Shown here in pieces: positions 21,990 to 32,711 of a stretch of DNA of 64,000 nucleotides. Source of the DNA: Fragum whitleyi. Lineage: Eukaryota; Mollusca; Bivalvia; Cardiida; Cardiidae. The stretch is taken from NCBI GenBank assembly GCA_948146395.1, contig OX411544.1:34492457-34556456 (forward strand). Direction: 5' to 3'. Within the stretch, counting starts at the first letter, position 1, and the number at the start of each line of letters is the position of its first letter. Under the pieces are notes generated by a model. It worked only from the letters and a program-made list of their open reading frames with translations. It was not told the origin of the DNA and made no database searches. The position numbers and the translations under genes were made by a program.

Positions 21990-22865
21990 TTTAACTCTCA
22001 TTTCGAGCAAAACCATTCTAAATCGCGCACACAGCGTTCCATTCATTTATCCCAAACACTCACACAAACTATCAATAAACCTCCAAAATCAATTTAAAAA
22101 AAGATAAGATCAACAAAGTTCTTCACTCAAAATGAAAATCCCTAGAAAAAATCAGGGGTTACCGACTTGATTGAAATTTATATAGAGGATGATCGTTGGT
22201 TCAGTGTAAGATCGATTTATATTCATTGAGTGAACACCTAAAGCTATATTTTCACGAGTGGCGGAGTCACGAGTGAAAATATAGCTTTTGTTGTTCACGA
22301 AATGAAATATAAATCGATCTTACTCGAAAAACAAACGATTATTCTATTTCTTTATTGCAAAAAATGAGACAAAATGTGAAATCTGTAGGACATATTTTCG
22401 TAAAGCGCGTCATTTTGCGCGTGATTGCTATGCAACGTTCATTGTGACGACACTTATTTCGTACCCGCATAGATGACGCCAGATAGGGTGAAATTCACAA
22501 AAGCAGGGTATAATTTTTTGATAATTTCACTGCTTTTGCGGTGAGATTATCAAGTGATAATCTACCGTTATTTCTCGAAAAACCACCGAAAAGCATTAAA
22601 GAAAAGCGTTTCTTTGATTGGTGGAGACATAGAAAGCTATTAATAGAACTTGTATGCAAAGGGAGGTAATAAATATCGATAATTTTATCAATAAGGAAAT
22701 TCAGTTGATATGAAAGTCCAATTAGGACGAAATTATCGATATTGTATTACTTCCCTTAAATTTCATTTAAAACTCGTTCCAAAATTCAATTCAATTCCTA
22801 ATTCATTCCAAAACCATTCAACTTGCCAATATCACGATGTTGTAAACTGTATGTGTTTGTACCAA
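21990..22865 (-). mobile_element. TACAGTTA MITE split by a hairpin MITE
   Basis: The left half (21990-22187) carries aaaccattctaaatcgc and attcatttatcccaaacact. The right half (22609-22865) carries aaagggaggtaata, the inner palindrome, and the terminal atcacgatgttgtaaactgt. They are contiguous in intact copies but are separated here by the hairpin MITE at 22188-22608. The left terminal repeat is missing or decayed. Confidence 0.7.
22188..22608 (+). mobile_element. Hairpin MITE (ctatattttcac family), copy 2
   Basis: The 5' part is a hairpin of about 160 bp with gatcgatttatattcattga, aagctatattttcacgagtg and their complements. It continues through gtcattttgcgcgtgattgc and cactgcttttgcggtgag to gaaaagcattaaagaaaag. 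It aligns along its full length with 63486-63905. Confidence 0.8.
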
Positions 22866-22940
22866 TATATCGAAAGCGTAGTGAAGACTGTGATCAGACT
22901 GTGCAGATACACATGCTGATCCGGATGTTCATTTTGCTCA
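22866..22940. repeat. Fragment of the gtgcaga/ctggtcagag MITE family
   Basis: Contains gtgaagactgtgatcagact, gtgcagatacacatgctgat and a later ttattggaaatatcacgcat. These resemble the centre and right end of the MITE at 62891-63127. Confidence 0.45.
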
Positions 22941-23054
22941 CGAGTGAAATTATTGGAAATATCACGCATGTGCAAAATTATCAGTTTGTTTATTATGTAA
23001 ATTGATCATTTTAGAAATGGGCAAGAGTAATCTAACATTACACGAGACCAATAA

Positions 23055-23195
23055 AGACGATTCCAATGAGAAAGTGCAAGACAGAATCTAAAAATGAAAG
23101 AAAACACCAGGTACGATGTGTAATTTGTGCAACAGGTGTAATTTTGACTTACGATTATTATTTTTGTCGTAAAAGGTTTACTAAAATGAGCCCCT
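23055..23195 (+). mobile_element. Right half of the ggggcttgt-ended MITE, third copy
   Basis: Carries gattccaatgagaaagtgca, agacagaatctaaaaatgaa, gaaaacaccaggtacgatgt and the end tttactaaaatgagcccc. It aligns with the right half of 4251-4501. Confidence 0.7.
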
Positions 23196-23626
23196 GTGAC
23201 TCAAATGCATTCACTTTACAGAAGGCATACGCGGATCTAGACTTTCTTCTCTAGATGCACAGGGGACTCAAACGTGCATTCAGTTCTTTAAACAAATTTT
23301 CCGAGTATGCAAGCAAAATGTTAGCGTTGTAACGACATTTTTCTCGATCATTGACCAAACCATACACTTCGATTTTTCAAATTTTCCAAAATAATTACCC
23401 CTTTTCCGAGTTCCAGGGGAAGGATCCCAGGTACAAGGGGTCTTAGACCCACGCAAGCAAGAGCAGTGCCAGTCTCTGTCAGACTGATCAATATGAACAT
23501 GGATGTAGCTTTAAAACATTCAAGAAATATTGATTCAAGACCAACCTATTAAAGGGAGTTTAACAGCGGTTTACTGACAAAAAATAGTGACGATTTGTTC
23601 CCCTTTGATTCAAGTGGTTTTATCTA

Positions 23627-23688
23627 GACTGGAGAAACTGTCCCATCTACTTCTCGAATATCGATAGATTGAGACAGGCTCACCAGTC
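23627..23688. mobile_element. 62-bp hairpin with gactgg ends
   Basis: The ends gactggagaaactgtc and gacaggctcaccagtc are near-inverted matches around atatcgata. The same design occurs at 25474-25547. Confidence 0.6.
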
Positions 23689-23946
23689 AAGGTTAAGCAT
23701 TAAATATAGCCATGTCTTTAAAAGTGAAGCCGTAGCTACTTACAGCGACACAAATCAATTTCATAACCGAATGCAAATCAATTTATTTCATTTCTAGTAA
23801 TGTGATAGGATAAAGCAAAAACTGAACAGATTTAGACAGTGTGCAGTCCTTTACTATTTGTGCTAACCGTACAAAATACATGAAGTTTCGTATTCAAGGT
23901 TTTTCAGAGATGAAGGGCAAATTTTTATTCGTAGAGATATGAAACC

Positions 23947-24081
23947 AGCCTTTCGTTCAGGATGGAAATGTTAGCGAAGCGCTTTCGAAATGATACCTCG
24001 CTTTGCACGTAAGTGCACGTGCAAAGCGGGGTATCATCTCACAGCGCTCGCGAAACGCTTTAACATCCTGACCGCAGGCCT
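23947..24081. mobile_element. Palindromic MITE, GCAAAGCGGGG family (gcgctttcg variant)
   Basis: Arms cgttcaggatggaaatgtta / taacatcctgaccgcagg around acctcgctttgcacgtaagt. It shares the gaagcgctttcgaaatgata variant with the copy at 45704-45836. Confidence 0.8.
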
Positions 24082-24572
24082 GACCCTCATCAAAGAGAAT
24101 GATTTAACGAAACGGATTCATTCACGGGTGGGGTTTTGTTTTTTGTTTCAAACCTCTATGAATTAAAAAAAAAAGAGTCCAAAACAAAATCTTCATTTTT
24201 AAATAAATTTTAAAACACAAATAAGTAGTAAAGTAAAGATTTGCTAGTTTTAGACATTTCTTTAACATAAGAACTTACAGAACTTTATGAAAATTTTGTT
24301 CATAGGGGTATGAATCATATGTTCGGCCTATCAGAACGCTCTTTTTTTTGATAGAGAAATCGGAAATTTGAATTAAGATTGAACGGAAACTAATTAATCT
24401 TTATTTCTCATGATTTATTAAAGCAAATTTGAACAGATTTAGTATGCTATGTATTTTTCAATGTGTTTTTTTAATTTTCAATGCACGAAACCATTTTTCA
24501 GGATACGCAATTGTACTAAACGGAACTCAACTTTAATATACATGTATTTATTACGAATTTGAAACTTTTTAT

Positions 24573-24704
24573 GCCCTGCGTTCAGAATGACAAAACGGTG
24601 CAACTTGTTTGCAAATTATACCCAACTTTGCCCGCAAGTGCGAGAGCAGAGCGGGGTTTAATTTTTCAAACGATTTGCAACGTTTCGACATCCTGGACAT
24701 AGGG
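24573..24704. mobile_element. Palindromic MITE, GCAAAGCGGGG family
   Basis: Starts gccctgcgttcagaatgaca and ends gtttcgacatcctggacata with an inner gcgagagcagagcggggt. Somewhat diverged. Confidence 0.75.
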
Positions 24705-24832
24705 GTGGTCTCATCGTGACAAATTGCAGTGAAATGGTGTCATTTTTATTGCTTGCTTGCTTAAACCCTCTCTCAGGCTTAAATGTTTAAAGGTTTTGAG
24801 CCCGTAATAGTTCTGTAACGTTTCGGAAGCAA

Positions 24833-24907
24833 TGATCTTTAACAGTGTTGACAAAGGTTTCCTAATGTTTTTCTTTAGGAAACCTTGGTCAACATTGTGA
24901 AAGATCA
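24833..24907. repeat. 75-bp hairpin
   Basis: Arms tgatctttaacagtgttgac and gtcaacattgtgaaagatca, with aaaggtttcct / aggaaacctt inside. Unique in this window. Confidence 0.75.
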
Positions 24908-24909
24908 TA

Positions 24910-25463
24910 AGATAATGTTGCTGAACTATTAAGGTTCGACTACCTTAAAGAGTGAACCTTTAGAAATATATTGCGCATATTTTTATGCATATGTTAATAT
25001 AGTATGAAACTTAATATATAATGTCCAATAACAAAGGGGTCCGATTTTAACCACCTACGAACTTATAGACCATTTTTTTGGTAATATTTGCCTACATGAC
25101 GGTAGATGGTTAAATACGGACCTCTATGGTCCACAGTAAACGCACACGAAAACAACGAAGACACCAAGCCTCATTTGAAATTGTCACAACGCATTACTTT
25201 GAAGAGAAAATTCAAATTTTCAAAAGAAAAAAATATAAAAAGTAACACCATAATGCTGTAAAATATTATGGAACTAGAAATTTGTGAGAAAATCATTGTT
25301 TTTGGTGCATTTTGGCTCGAAATCATCTGTACGTGTAAAACTATGCAAATGCCTATTTTTTCCTGTCACTGATGTTAATTTTGAAAAGAGGAATACCGAA
25401 ATCTCATTATTAGTGACAGTTCTTTTTTTTTTTAAAAAAAAAATACATGTAATAATTAAAGGA
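24910..25463. other. No gene seen
   Basis: AT-rich stretch with an A/T homopolymer junction near 25425-25443. No coding, RNA or repeat signal beyond chance. Confidence 0.45.
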
Positions 25464-25473
25464 ACATTAACTC

Positions 25474-25547
25474 ATGACTAGCGAGTCTGCCTCAGTCTAT
25501 CGATATTGTATCGGAGGGTAGCGTAGATTGGACAGGCTCACCAGTCT
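25474..25547. mobile_element. 74-bp hairpin element with 10-bp target duplication
   Basis: Flanked by the identical 10-mer acattaactc at 25464-25473 and 25548-25557. The ends gactagcgagtctg and caggctcaccagtc are inverted near-matches around a tatcgatattgtatcg core. A direct repeat of 9-10 bp would fit a Mutator-like transposase, which is inference. Confidence 0.75.
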
Positions 25548-25647
25548 ACATTAACTCTTGTTTGCTTTAATTTTAGAGACACTCCTATTTTAGTCTAGTA
25601 TTTTGTCTCGTATATAATATTTAAAAAAGAATCGATTACATGTCCGA

Positions 25648-27046
25648 TTTTTAGCTCCACTGGCCGAAGGCCAGCGAGCTATTGTCATGGCGAGGTGTCC
25701 GTCGTGCGTCCGTCCGTCCGTGCGTGCGTGCGTGCGTAAAATTTTCTTTAAACATCTTTTCCTCCTAAACCAATGGGTGGATTTTGACGAAACTTGGCCA
25801 GAATGTTCCTTGGGTGACCCTCTTTTAAAGTTGTTCAAGAAATTTTGATTGACCCCCAAATATGGGCGTGGCAGGGCGGGGCTTATTTTGACCCCGAAAT
25901 CTTTGAATGACATCTCCTCCTAAACCATTGGGCCAATTTTAATGAAACATAACCAGACTGTTCCTTGGGTGACCCTCATCTAAAGTTGTTCAAAGAATTT
26001 GGATTGACCCCAAATATGGGCGTGGCAGGGCGGGGCTTTTTGACTCTGAAATTTTTGTATGAAATCTCCTCCTGAACCATTGGGCCAATTTCAATGAAAC
26101 TTTACCAGAATGTTCCTTGGGTGACCCTCATCTAAAGTTATTCAAGAAATTTGGATTGACCCCAAAATATGGGCGTGGCAGGGCGGGGCTTTTTTTACCC
26201 TGAAATTTTTGAATGACATCTCCTCCTGAACAATAAGGCTGATTTCAATGAAACTTTACCAGACTGTTCCTTGGGTGACCCTCTTCTAAAGTTGTTCAAG
26301 AAATTTGGATTGACCCCCAAGTATGGGTGTGGCAGGGCGGGGCTGATTTTGACCCTGAAATCTCTGAACCACATCTCCTGAACCATTGGGCCCATTTTAA
26401 TGAAACCTAATCAGACTGTTCCTTGGGTGACCCTCATCTAAAGTTGTTCAAGAAATTTGGGTTGACCCCCAAATATGGGTGTGGCAGGGCGGGGCTTATT
26501 TTGACCCCAAAATCTTTGAACAACATCCTCTCCTGAACCATGGGGCTGATTTCAATGAAACTTTACCAGAATGTTCTTGACCCTCATCTAAAGTTGTTCA
26601 AGAAATTTGGATTGACCCCCAAATATAGGCGTGGCAGGGCGGGGCTTATTTTGACCCCGAAATTTTTGAATGACATCTCTTCCTGAACCATTAGGCCAAT
26701 TTTGATGAAACTTTACCAGAATGTTCCTTTGGTGACCCTCATCTAAAGTTGTTCAAGAAATTTGGTTTGCATGAGATCCACTGGATCAATAAAATTCAGG
26801 TGAGCGGTTTAGGGCCATTCTGGTCCTCTTGTTTCAATTTATATCTAAATAGTTTTCTTTCTTATAATTCTACATATAAGATAATTAAGTTCATTCCTTC
26901 ATAAGTCAGTTTCAACCTAGAAAAAGTCTGAATTCCTTCTGAATGCTGTTAACTTTCATTACCTTCTATTTTCAATATCTCTCTTTCAAATCTTGAGATT
27001 TTTAAGCCAGTGGAGCGATACAGGCCCTCTTGTGCCTCTTGTTTTT
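25648..27046 (+). repeat. Minisatellite element family E, copy 2: seven units of about 152 bp, with a mixed 3' end
   Basis: The 5' end ttttagctccactggccgaa leads into ggccagcgagctattgtcat and a (GTCC)/(GTGC) tract. Units then carry tctcctcctaaaccattggg, aatgaaactttaccagaatg, ttccttgggtgaccctcatc and gggcgtggcagggcggggct, starting near 25756, 25914, 26065, 26218, 26373, 26527 and 26675. At 26790-26832 a caggtgagcggtttagggcc ... tcctcttgttt end typical of family A/F appears. The E-type end gccagtggagcgatacaggc ... cctcttgt follows only at 27001-27046. Confidence 0.85.
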
Positions 27047-27067
27047 TTCAATTCTGTTGTAATTTTA

Positions 27068-28572
27068 GCTCACCTGAGCACAACGTGCACAAGTGAGCTA
27101 TTGTGATCACCTTTTGTCCGGCGTCCGTGAGTCGTCCGTCGTCCGTCGTCAGTTGTACGTCGTCCGTCAACAATTTCTTTAAACGACATCTCCTCCTTAA
27201 CTACTTGGCCAATTTAACCAAACTTGGCGGAAATGTTTCTTAGGTTGTCCACTTTAAGAATTGGTAAAAGAATTGAAATCGGTGAAAAACTCTGGTTGCT
27301 ATGACAACCAAAGTTAAAAAATTAAGAAAATCTTTAAAATTCTTCTTCTTCTGAACAAGCAGCCCTACAGCCTTGAAATTTGGCATGGATGATCAGCTCA
27401 TAGACCTTAATAAAAATAGCTAAAATCATATCTGTTGGGTCACCAAGTGCGGAGCACCAGGGGGGAGGGGGTAGTACTTTGGGTAAATATTGTAATCTTT
27501 AACCTTCTTCTTCTTCTGATCATGAAGGCCCTCGGCCTTAAAATTTTGCATGGATGATCAGTATACGGACCTTTTTAAAAATAGCTAAAATCATATCTGT
27601 AGGGCCATAACCTTTTTCTTCTTCTAAACCAGGAGACCTACAGATTTGAATATTGGCATGGATGATCAGCATATGGACCTTTATAAAAATAGCTGAAATC
27701 ATGACTGTAGATTCACCAGGTGCGTAGCACCAGGGGGGGAGAGGGTAGTACTTATGTGAAAATTTTGTAATCTTTAACCTTCTTCTTCTTCTGAACCACA
27801 AGCCCTACAGACTTGAAAATTGGCATGGAGGATCAGCTCAAAGACCTTAAAATCAATTGCTTAAATCTTATTTGTAGGGCCACCAGGTGCGGAGCACCAA
27901 GGGGGGGGGGGGTAGTACTTTGATGAAACTTTTGTAATTTTTAACCTTTTTCTTCTTCTGAACCAGGAGTCCTACAGATTTGAATATTGGCATGGATGAT
28001 CAGCATATGGACCTTTATAAAAATAGCTAAAATCATGACTGTAGATTCACCNNNNNNNNNNNNNNNNNNNNNNNNNNNNNNNNNNNNNNNNNNNNNNNNN
28101 NNNNNNNNNNNNNNNNNNNNNNNNNNNNNNNNNNNNNNNNNNNNNNNNNNNNNNNNNNNNNNNNNNNNNNNNNNNNNNNNNNNNNNNNNNNNNNNNNNNN
28201 NNNNNNNNNNNNNNNNNNNNNNNNNNNNNNNNNNNNNNNNNNNNNNNNNNNGGAGTGCTTTGTTGAGAATTTTGAATCCCTACAGCCTTTATATTTGACA
28301 TGGATTGATCAACTCATTAAAGAAAACTTTAAAAGTCTCAGACTCAGCCTGTATATCTGACATAGATTAGCTGATCACAGACCTTTTATGGGAAAAGCTT
28401 AAATAAATAATGTCCAGGGGAGGAGCAGAGGGGGGGAATGATTATTTCAAATGTTATCTGATTGAATAAGTGAAAATCTCTTTTTCTGTGGTTGCATGGA
28501 CATACCTAGGTAATGAAGCTTTTTTCTCAGGTGAGCGACACAGGGGCCAACGGTCCTCTTGTTTTTTTATTG
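27068..28572 (+). repeat. Minisatellite element family F, interrupted by an assembly gap
   Basis: Starts ttttagctcacctgagcaca, then acgtgcacaagtgagct (hairpin) and repeated cgtccgtc words. Units of about 160-170 bp carry accttcttcttcttctgaac, cagacttgaaaattggcatg, gatgatcagc and accaggtgcggagcaccagg. The 3' end is caggtgagcgacacaggggc then caacggtcctcttgtttt. The 200-N gap lies inside the tandem array, so unit count is unknown. Confidence 0.85.
28052..28251. other. Assembly gap, exactly 200 N
   Basis: A run of 200 undetermined bases in the tandem array. The round length suggests a placeholder rather than a measured distance. Confidence 0.98.
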
Positions 28573-28639
28573 TTCTGTACATATCATATTTCATAGCTCT
28601 CCTCTTGACGGAACCATGTGTTCAACGCGAAACTAGTTG

Positions 28640-29137
28640 TACAGTTAACAACATCGTTAAATTGACAAGGTGAATGATTTTGGACTGATTTTGGTATAAA
28701 ATTGAATGAGTGCGATGGTTGGGGTTTTGAGTATCGAATGAGTATGATAAGTGGGTTTTGAGTTGAATTAAAAGGAGGTAATCCGATATCGCTGATTTTG
28801 TTCAGGATGAACAGTATTTGCGAGATGCATTACCCCCCCCACCCCCCCCCCCCCCCCCCCCCCTCTTAATAAAATATGCATAAAAGTTCTATAAATAACT
28901 TATCTCTTCAAGTACAAAAATGATGTTTATAAAATTTTAATTATTTCAGTAAAATCGTGATTTTTGTTTCCAGCTTTATTTATTTTGAATGTTGTTGTTG
29001 ATCTTATCATTTCAGTTATTTAGGAACGTTTTTGAATGGTTTGAGTGAGTGTTTGGAGTGAATGAGTGGAGCGTTGAGTGTGCGATTTAGAATTGTTTTG
29101 ATTGAGATTAAGGTCAATTTCACCACGTAACTAGCTA
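28640..29137 (+). mobile_element. TACAGTTA MITE with an expanded poly-C
   Basis: Starts TACAGTTAACAACATCG and carries gaatgattttggactgattt, ggaggtaatccgatatcgct, gtttggagtgaatgagtgga and a worn right end (aggtcaatttcaccacgtaa). The family's ttacctcccttt word is replaced here by a C run, making this copy longer than the usual 440 bp. Confidence 0.75.
28833..28863 (+). repeat. Poly-C tract
   Basis: C run of about 30 bases broken by one A, inside the TACAGTTA MITE where other copies read ttacctcccttt. Confidence 0.9.
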
Positions 29138-29224
29138 TAACTAATGTATTTAGAGACAATCAAAATGATTCGTTCTCTAGGAAAACCTGGCCAAATGAAG
29201 TCAATTCGTAATTTCTGATGTCAT

Positions 29225-29439
29225 ACCAAGAAAGCAGGTCAACAAAAACAATTTCAAACTGATCCAATTTTGAAACTTGGCACACATGATCACTTTCAAA
29301 AGAGAAACCAAAATTATTTAGGGGGAGAACTCTTGGTGCATTTTGTGCGAGTTGTGCCCCATTTTAACTTAGATTTTTATGAACTATCCAACACCCAACA
29401 GACCGAGCGTTAGCACCCTTATGTGGTGCTCTTGTTTTA
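29225..29439 (+). repeat. Minisatellite-type element family G, 3' part
   Basis: Contains caattttgaaacttggcaca, catgatcac and gttgtgccccattttaactt. It ends in the hairpin gcacccttatgtggtgc followed by TCTTGTTTT. The 5' part is not recognised. Confidence 0.7.
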
Positions 29440-29680
29440 GAATGGGATTTTATGTAAATTGTCTATTTTATTGCCATTTAGACAGGTTTTCCTGGAGAAC
29501 GGGTCATAAATGCTTTTGCGCTGAGCGATTGTAATTCGACAATTCCAGGACAAGAAATTTTTGAAATACTACGCCCGGGTTGATCTCTACTGGATCAAAT
29601 TTCAATTTCCTTTTCAAATATTTGTTTCATGGAGTTCTTATATGATTCCAATTTGCGTAACGGTTTACGTATGAATGAAT

Positions 29681-30298
29681 ATGTGACCCGTTACACGAAA
29701 AGGGACTACCTTGAAACTTCGTTGGATTAATATTTGAAGAAAAAAACTAATAATAAATAAATAAATAAACAAAGGTTCAGAATAGATAAACCTGACGTCG
29801 CATTTGAAAATTCTTGTTCAAGATGGTAGGTTATTATAGAGTCAGAAAATCAACTACGTACGAGAAGTATGACTGTCTATCATGTGAGCCTGTGCAATCC
29901 GCGCGGACTGACTGGGTTCGATTATCACGCACAATCTTGCAGTGGCAAATCTAGATGGGATTCGGGAGGTTCGAACGACCCTACACCAACCCCTGAAGCC
30001 TATTGTTTCATTTTCGTTCAGAATTTCAGTTAAACATTCTCCTGCTGTTCAAGACAGTCCTTTTGTTAGGTTTTTAAAGACAGCATAGACTAAGATCAGC
30101 CTGTACAGTTGTGTAGTTGTGTTGATACAGAAATAATAGGAAATTAATTCAACACATTATTTGAGTTCAGGAGCTCAATGTTTAAAATAGTGAAATTCCA
30201 GGAAAACAAAACCCCTTTTTTTATTTTCGAACCCCCTTTACACAAATTCTGGATCCGCCACAGCCTAGATGGTTCCTTTTCGCGTGACGGGTAACACA
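29681..30298. mobile_element. MITE with tgtgacccgtcacgc ends, carrying a nested MITE
   Basis: The left end tgtgacccgttacacgaaaa and right end ttcgcgtgacgggtaacaca are inverted matches. Inner gcgcggactgactgggttcg matches the family's internal palindrome. The interval 29940-30261 is a second element, which explains the excess over about 260 bp. Confidence 0.75.
29940..30261. mobile_element. 322-bp MITE, cagtggcggatcc family, nested
   Basis: Left cagtggcaaatctagatggg and right tctggatccgccacag are inverted matches. Internal ttcgaacgaccctac / cgaacccccttt also correspond to 15021-15404. Confidence 0.7.
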
Positions 30299-30689
30299 TT
30301 CATATTTTTAGCGTTAAAATTTGAATAGGCCTATTGCAAATGACTTTAACAAAAATAAATTTATAGCTGAAATATGATTCTATAAATGAAGTATAAGAAG
30401 AACCAAACGATTAACAATAAATGGACAATGTTATTAAAATGAAATTGAAATAAAATAAACAAAAAAAAAGATAAATAAAAATGACCACATCCGTAACATA
30501 TGATCGGTCTTTGATTATGTAAAGAAAAAGTATACCTGTGGCTGAAAAGAAAAAAAAAACGGGAAAAAACGGAATAAAATACTGAGCTACAGAAAAACAA
30601 ATTATGGTGTCGGAAAATACATATTTAAATCGTAGATGAACGTTATGTAGAAAAGATGTTATACAACATAATTATTTTTGGTAAGAATG

Positions 30690-31230
30690 CTATGTTGTGC
30701 CAACGCGAACACCTATTTGGTTGAAAGAGCGGTGCGACATTATTTTGGTCATATTACGGTGAAGCGAAGCATGGCATTCCTTTCGTACCTAACGTGATTC
30801 GCTCCAATGATCTTTCGTACAGCGGGCGAAATTTTAAAGGTGTATCGCATTATATAGAGAGTGGCGCGACAGCCATACACAATCTTATATACATTATTAT
30901 TATATACTACACGAAATATATGATAGTTAAGGAAGTTTTTCTCGCGCCACTTTCTCTTTGATCAATGGAATGGATTATTATAAATATTGTAATAAAATGT
31001 AGTACATGTATGAAATGTGCATTTATTGACTTAATGCATACCTTAAAACTGACTGTTTAAAGATGTTGTGTAAATTTATGGATAAAACACTTAGGGATGA
31101 TAAATGTTAAACAAATGATACGTGAATAGATAAGAAATTTTAATTTAACGACACCTGCTTTTATCAATAGTGATATTTTTGTAGATAAAAAATTGAAAAA
31201 AAAATATCATAGGAAATATTTGATCGAAAT
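30690..31230 (+). promoter_or_regulatory. Upstream region of the membrane-protein exon
   Basis: Holds an inverted pair gagagtggcgcgac / ctcgcgccactttctc about 110 bp apart (30858-30957) and several tata-like words (for example tatataga, 30851). No convincing core promoter or transcription start can be assigned. The call rests mainly on position. Confidence 0.25.
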
Positions 31231-31405
31231 ATGGGTGGGATGTTATTAAGACTTTGCGTGTTTTTATGCTGCTCGGTGTGCGCTGTTTCAGCAGCAGAGT
31301 GCCAGGATGTAGCGGTAGTAGTAGTAGCTAGTGTATTTGGAACGTTAGCAGTAGTGTTAATAGTGCTCGGAATTGTAGGATTTCTATTATGGAAGCGACG
31401 CCGTG
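31231..31405 (+). CDS. First coding exon of a single-pass membrane protein with signal peptide
   Basis: 58 codons plus one base, ending in a consensus donor (G|gtaagt at 31405/31406). The peptide starts MGGMLLRLCVFLCCSVCAVS, a good signal peptide with likely cleavage near AAEC. After about six residues (AECQDV) comes a membrane segment of about 26 residues dominated by Val, Leu, Ala, Ile and Gly. The basic stop-transfer KRRR follows at residues 55-58, near the exon end. Type I topology with an almost absent ectodomain is predicted, so function would lie in the cytoplasmic part encoded by later exons. I do not recognise the family. Start choice: the first ATG has A at -3 and G at +4; ATG4 is a weaker alternative. 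Continuing past the donor gives only 17 more unremarkable residues. Later exons were not found. Confidence 0.7.
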
Positions 31406-31713
31406 GTAAGTTCATGTTATGTTGTTTTTCTCTCTTTTTAACGGAGAGCAAACTTTGAATAAAAAAATTGGAATTAAATTTATTCTGCCGATGAATTGAA
31501 CATGTATTCAACAACAACAACAACGACAACAACTGCAGCGGCGGCACATAGACTTAAGAAACAATATAGCGTTGATGTCGTAAGATAATTCGCTGTGGCG
31601 CTCTCCAATGTTTCTGGGCGTATCTACTTATCTACTTTTTATATAGAAACCCACTTGCAGGCCTCGTGTTTGACCACTAATAATTCCGTTTGACCCTCAA
31701 AAATTTCCTACGA

Positions 31714-31736
31714 GGGGGGGGGGGGGGGGGGGGGGG
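31714..31736 (+). repeat. Poly-G tract (23 G)
   Basis: Uninterrupted G run, a potential quadruplex or sequencing weak point. Confidence 0.9.
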
Positions 31737-32711
31737 CATTTTGGCCTACTGAATTTACAGCAATGCAACTTTTGCGTCATGAATATTATATAAATCATTT
31801 GTCTCCTACATAAGGGCTCTATATAAATGATTCAAAATAAACAATAAATTGTCTTAGGACACTTTTTTGATCATGTTGATTCATTTATGTATTTCATTTT
31901 AAACTGTTAAACTCATAAATATATTTGTTTGCATGATTTTTGACCCCTTACAAACTAGTTTTGACCCCCTAAATTTGATGGACAGGGGGTCAAGGACTCC
32001 TGAAATTGAAAAGCTAGCACAAGCCCTGCCTTTGAAAAGAATTTCTTGAGTTTCACGAAAAGCAATTATTCATTTGAGACGGAAAAGGCAATGAAAACTA
32101 TGGCCGATTTACTAAGGAATTTCATACTTATGTATTATATAACGCATTTTTTTCTCTCATTTAAATTTGTCAACCCATCCGTTAAACTTGTTTCCCCCAA
32201 AGTTCTTTTCATTTAAAAGTAGGACATACTAAACGTTTGAACAATTTTTGAACCGCGTCCTTTTGCGTAAATTTAATACGTTTAACATAGTCTATATATT
32301 CACCAACCCTTGTCTCTTAATCAATGAAAATGGCTGACAAGACACTCCAATTTTAGCATATCTATATAACCAATAGAGCAAAATACATGCAAAAGTTTAA
32401 AGTGCATTTAATTTTAAAGAAATGCTACAACGAGGGGTAAACATTGAAGTAAAGGAAGAAATTAACTCTAGGACGTAAAACCTCATTTTCCACAAAATTT
32501 CAATCCTCTCGTCCAAGAGTGGGTTTGTTTGGCCATAAGATTCCATATATTTCTATTCTCCTGTTCACCCCCATTTGACGCGCCAAATAATAAGCCATGG
32601 AAAAACTTTTGTGCAAAATGCAAAATTATCTATATCAAAGACTATTACCTTTCCTTTCAATTTATTTATTCCTTTTATGGCATTTCTAAGTTATTCTGAA
32701 CATTTTTTCAT

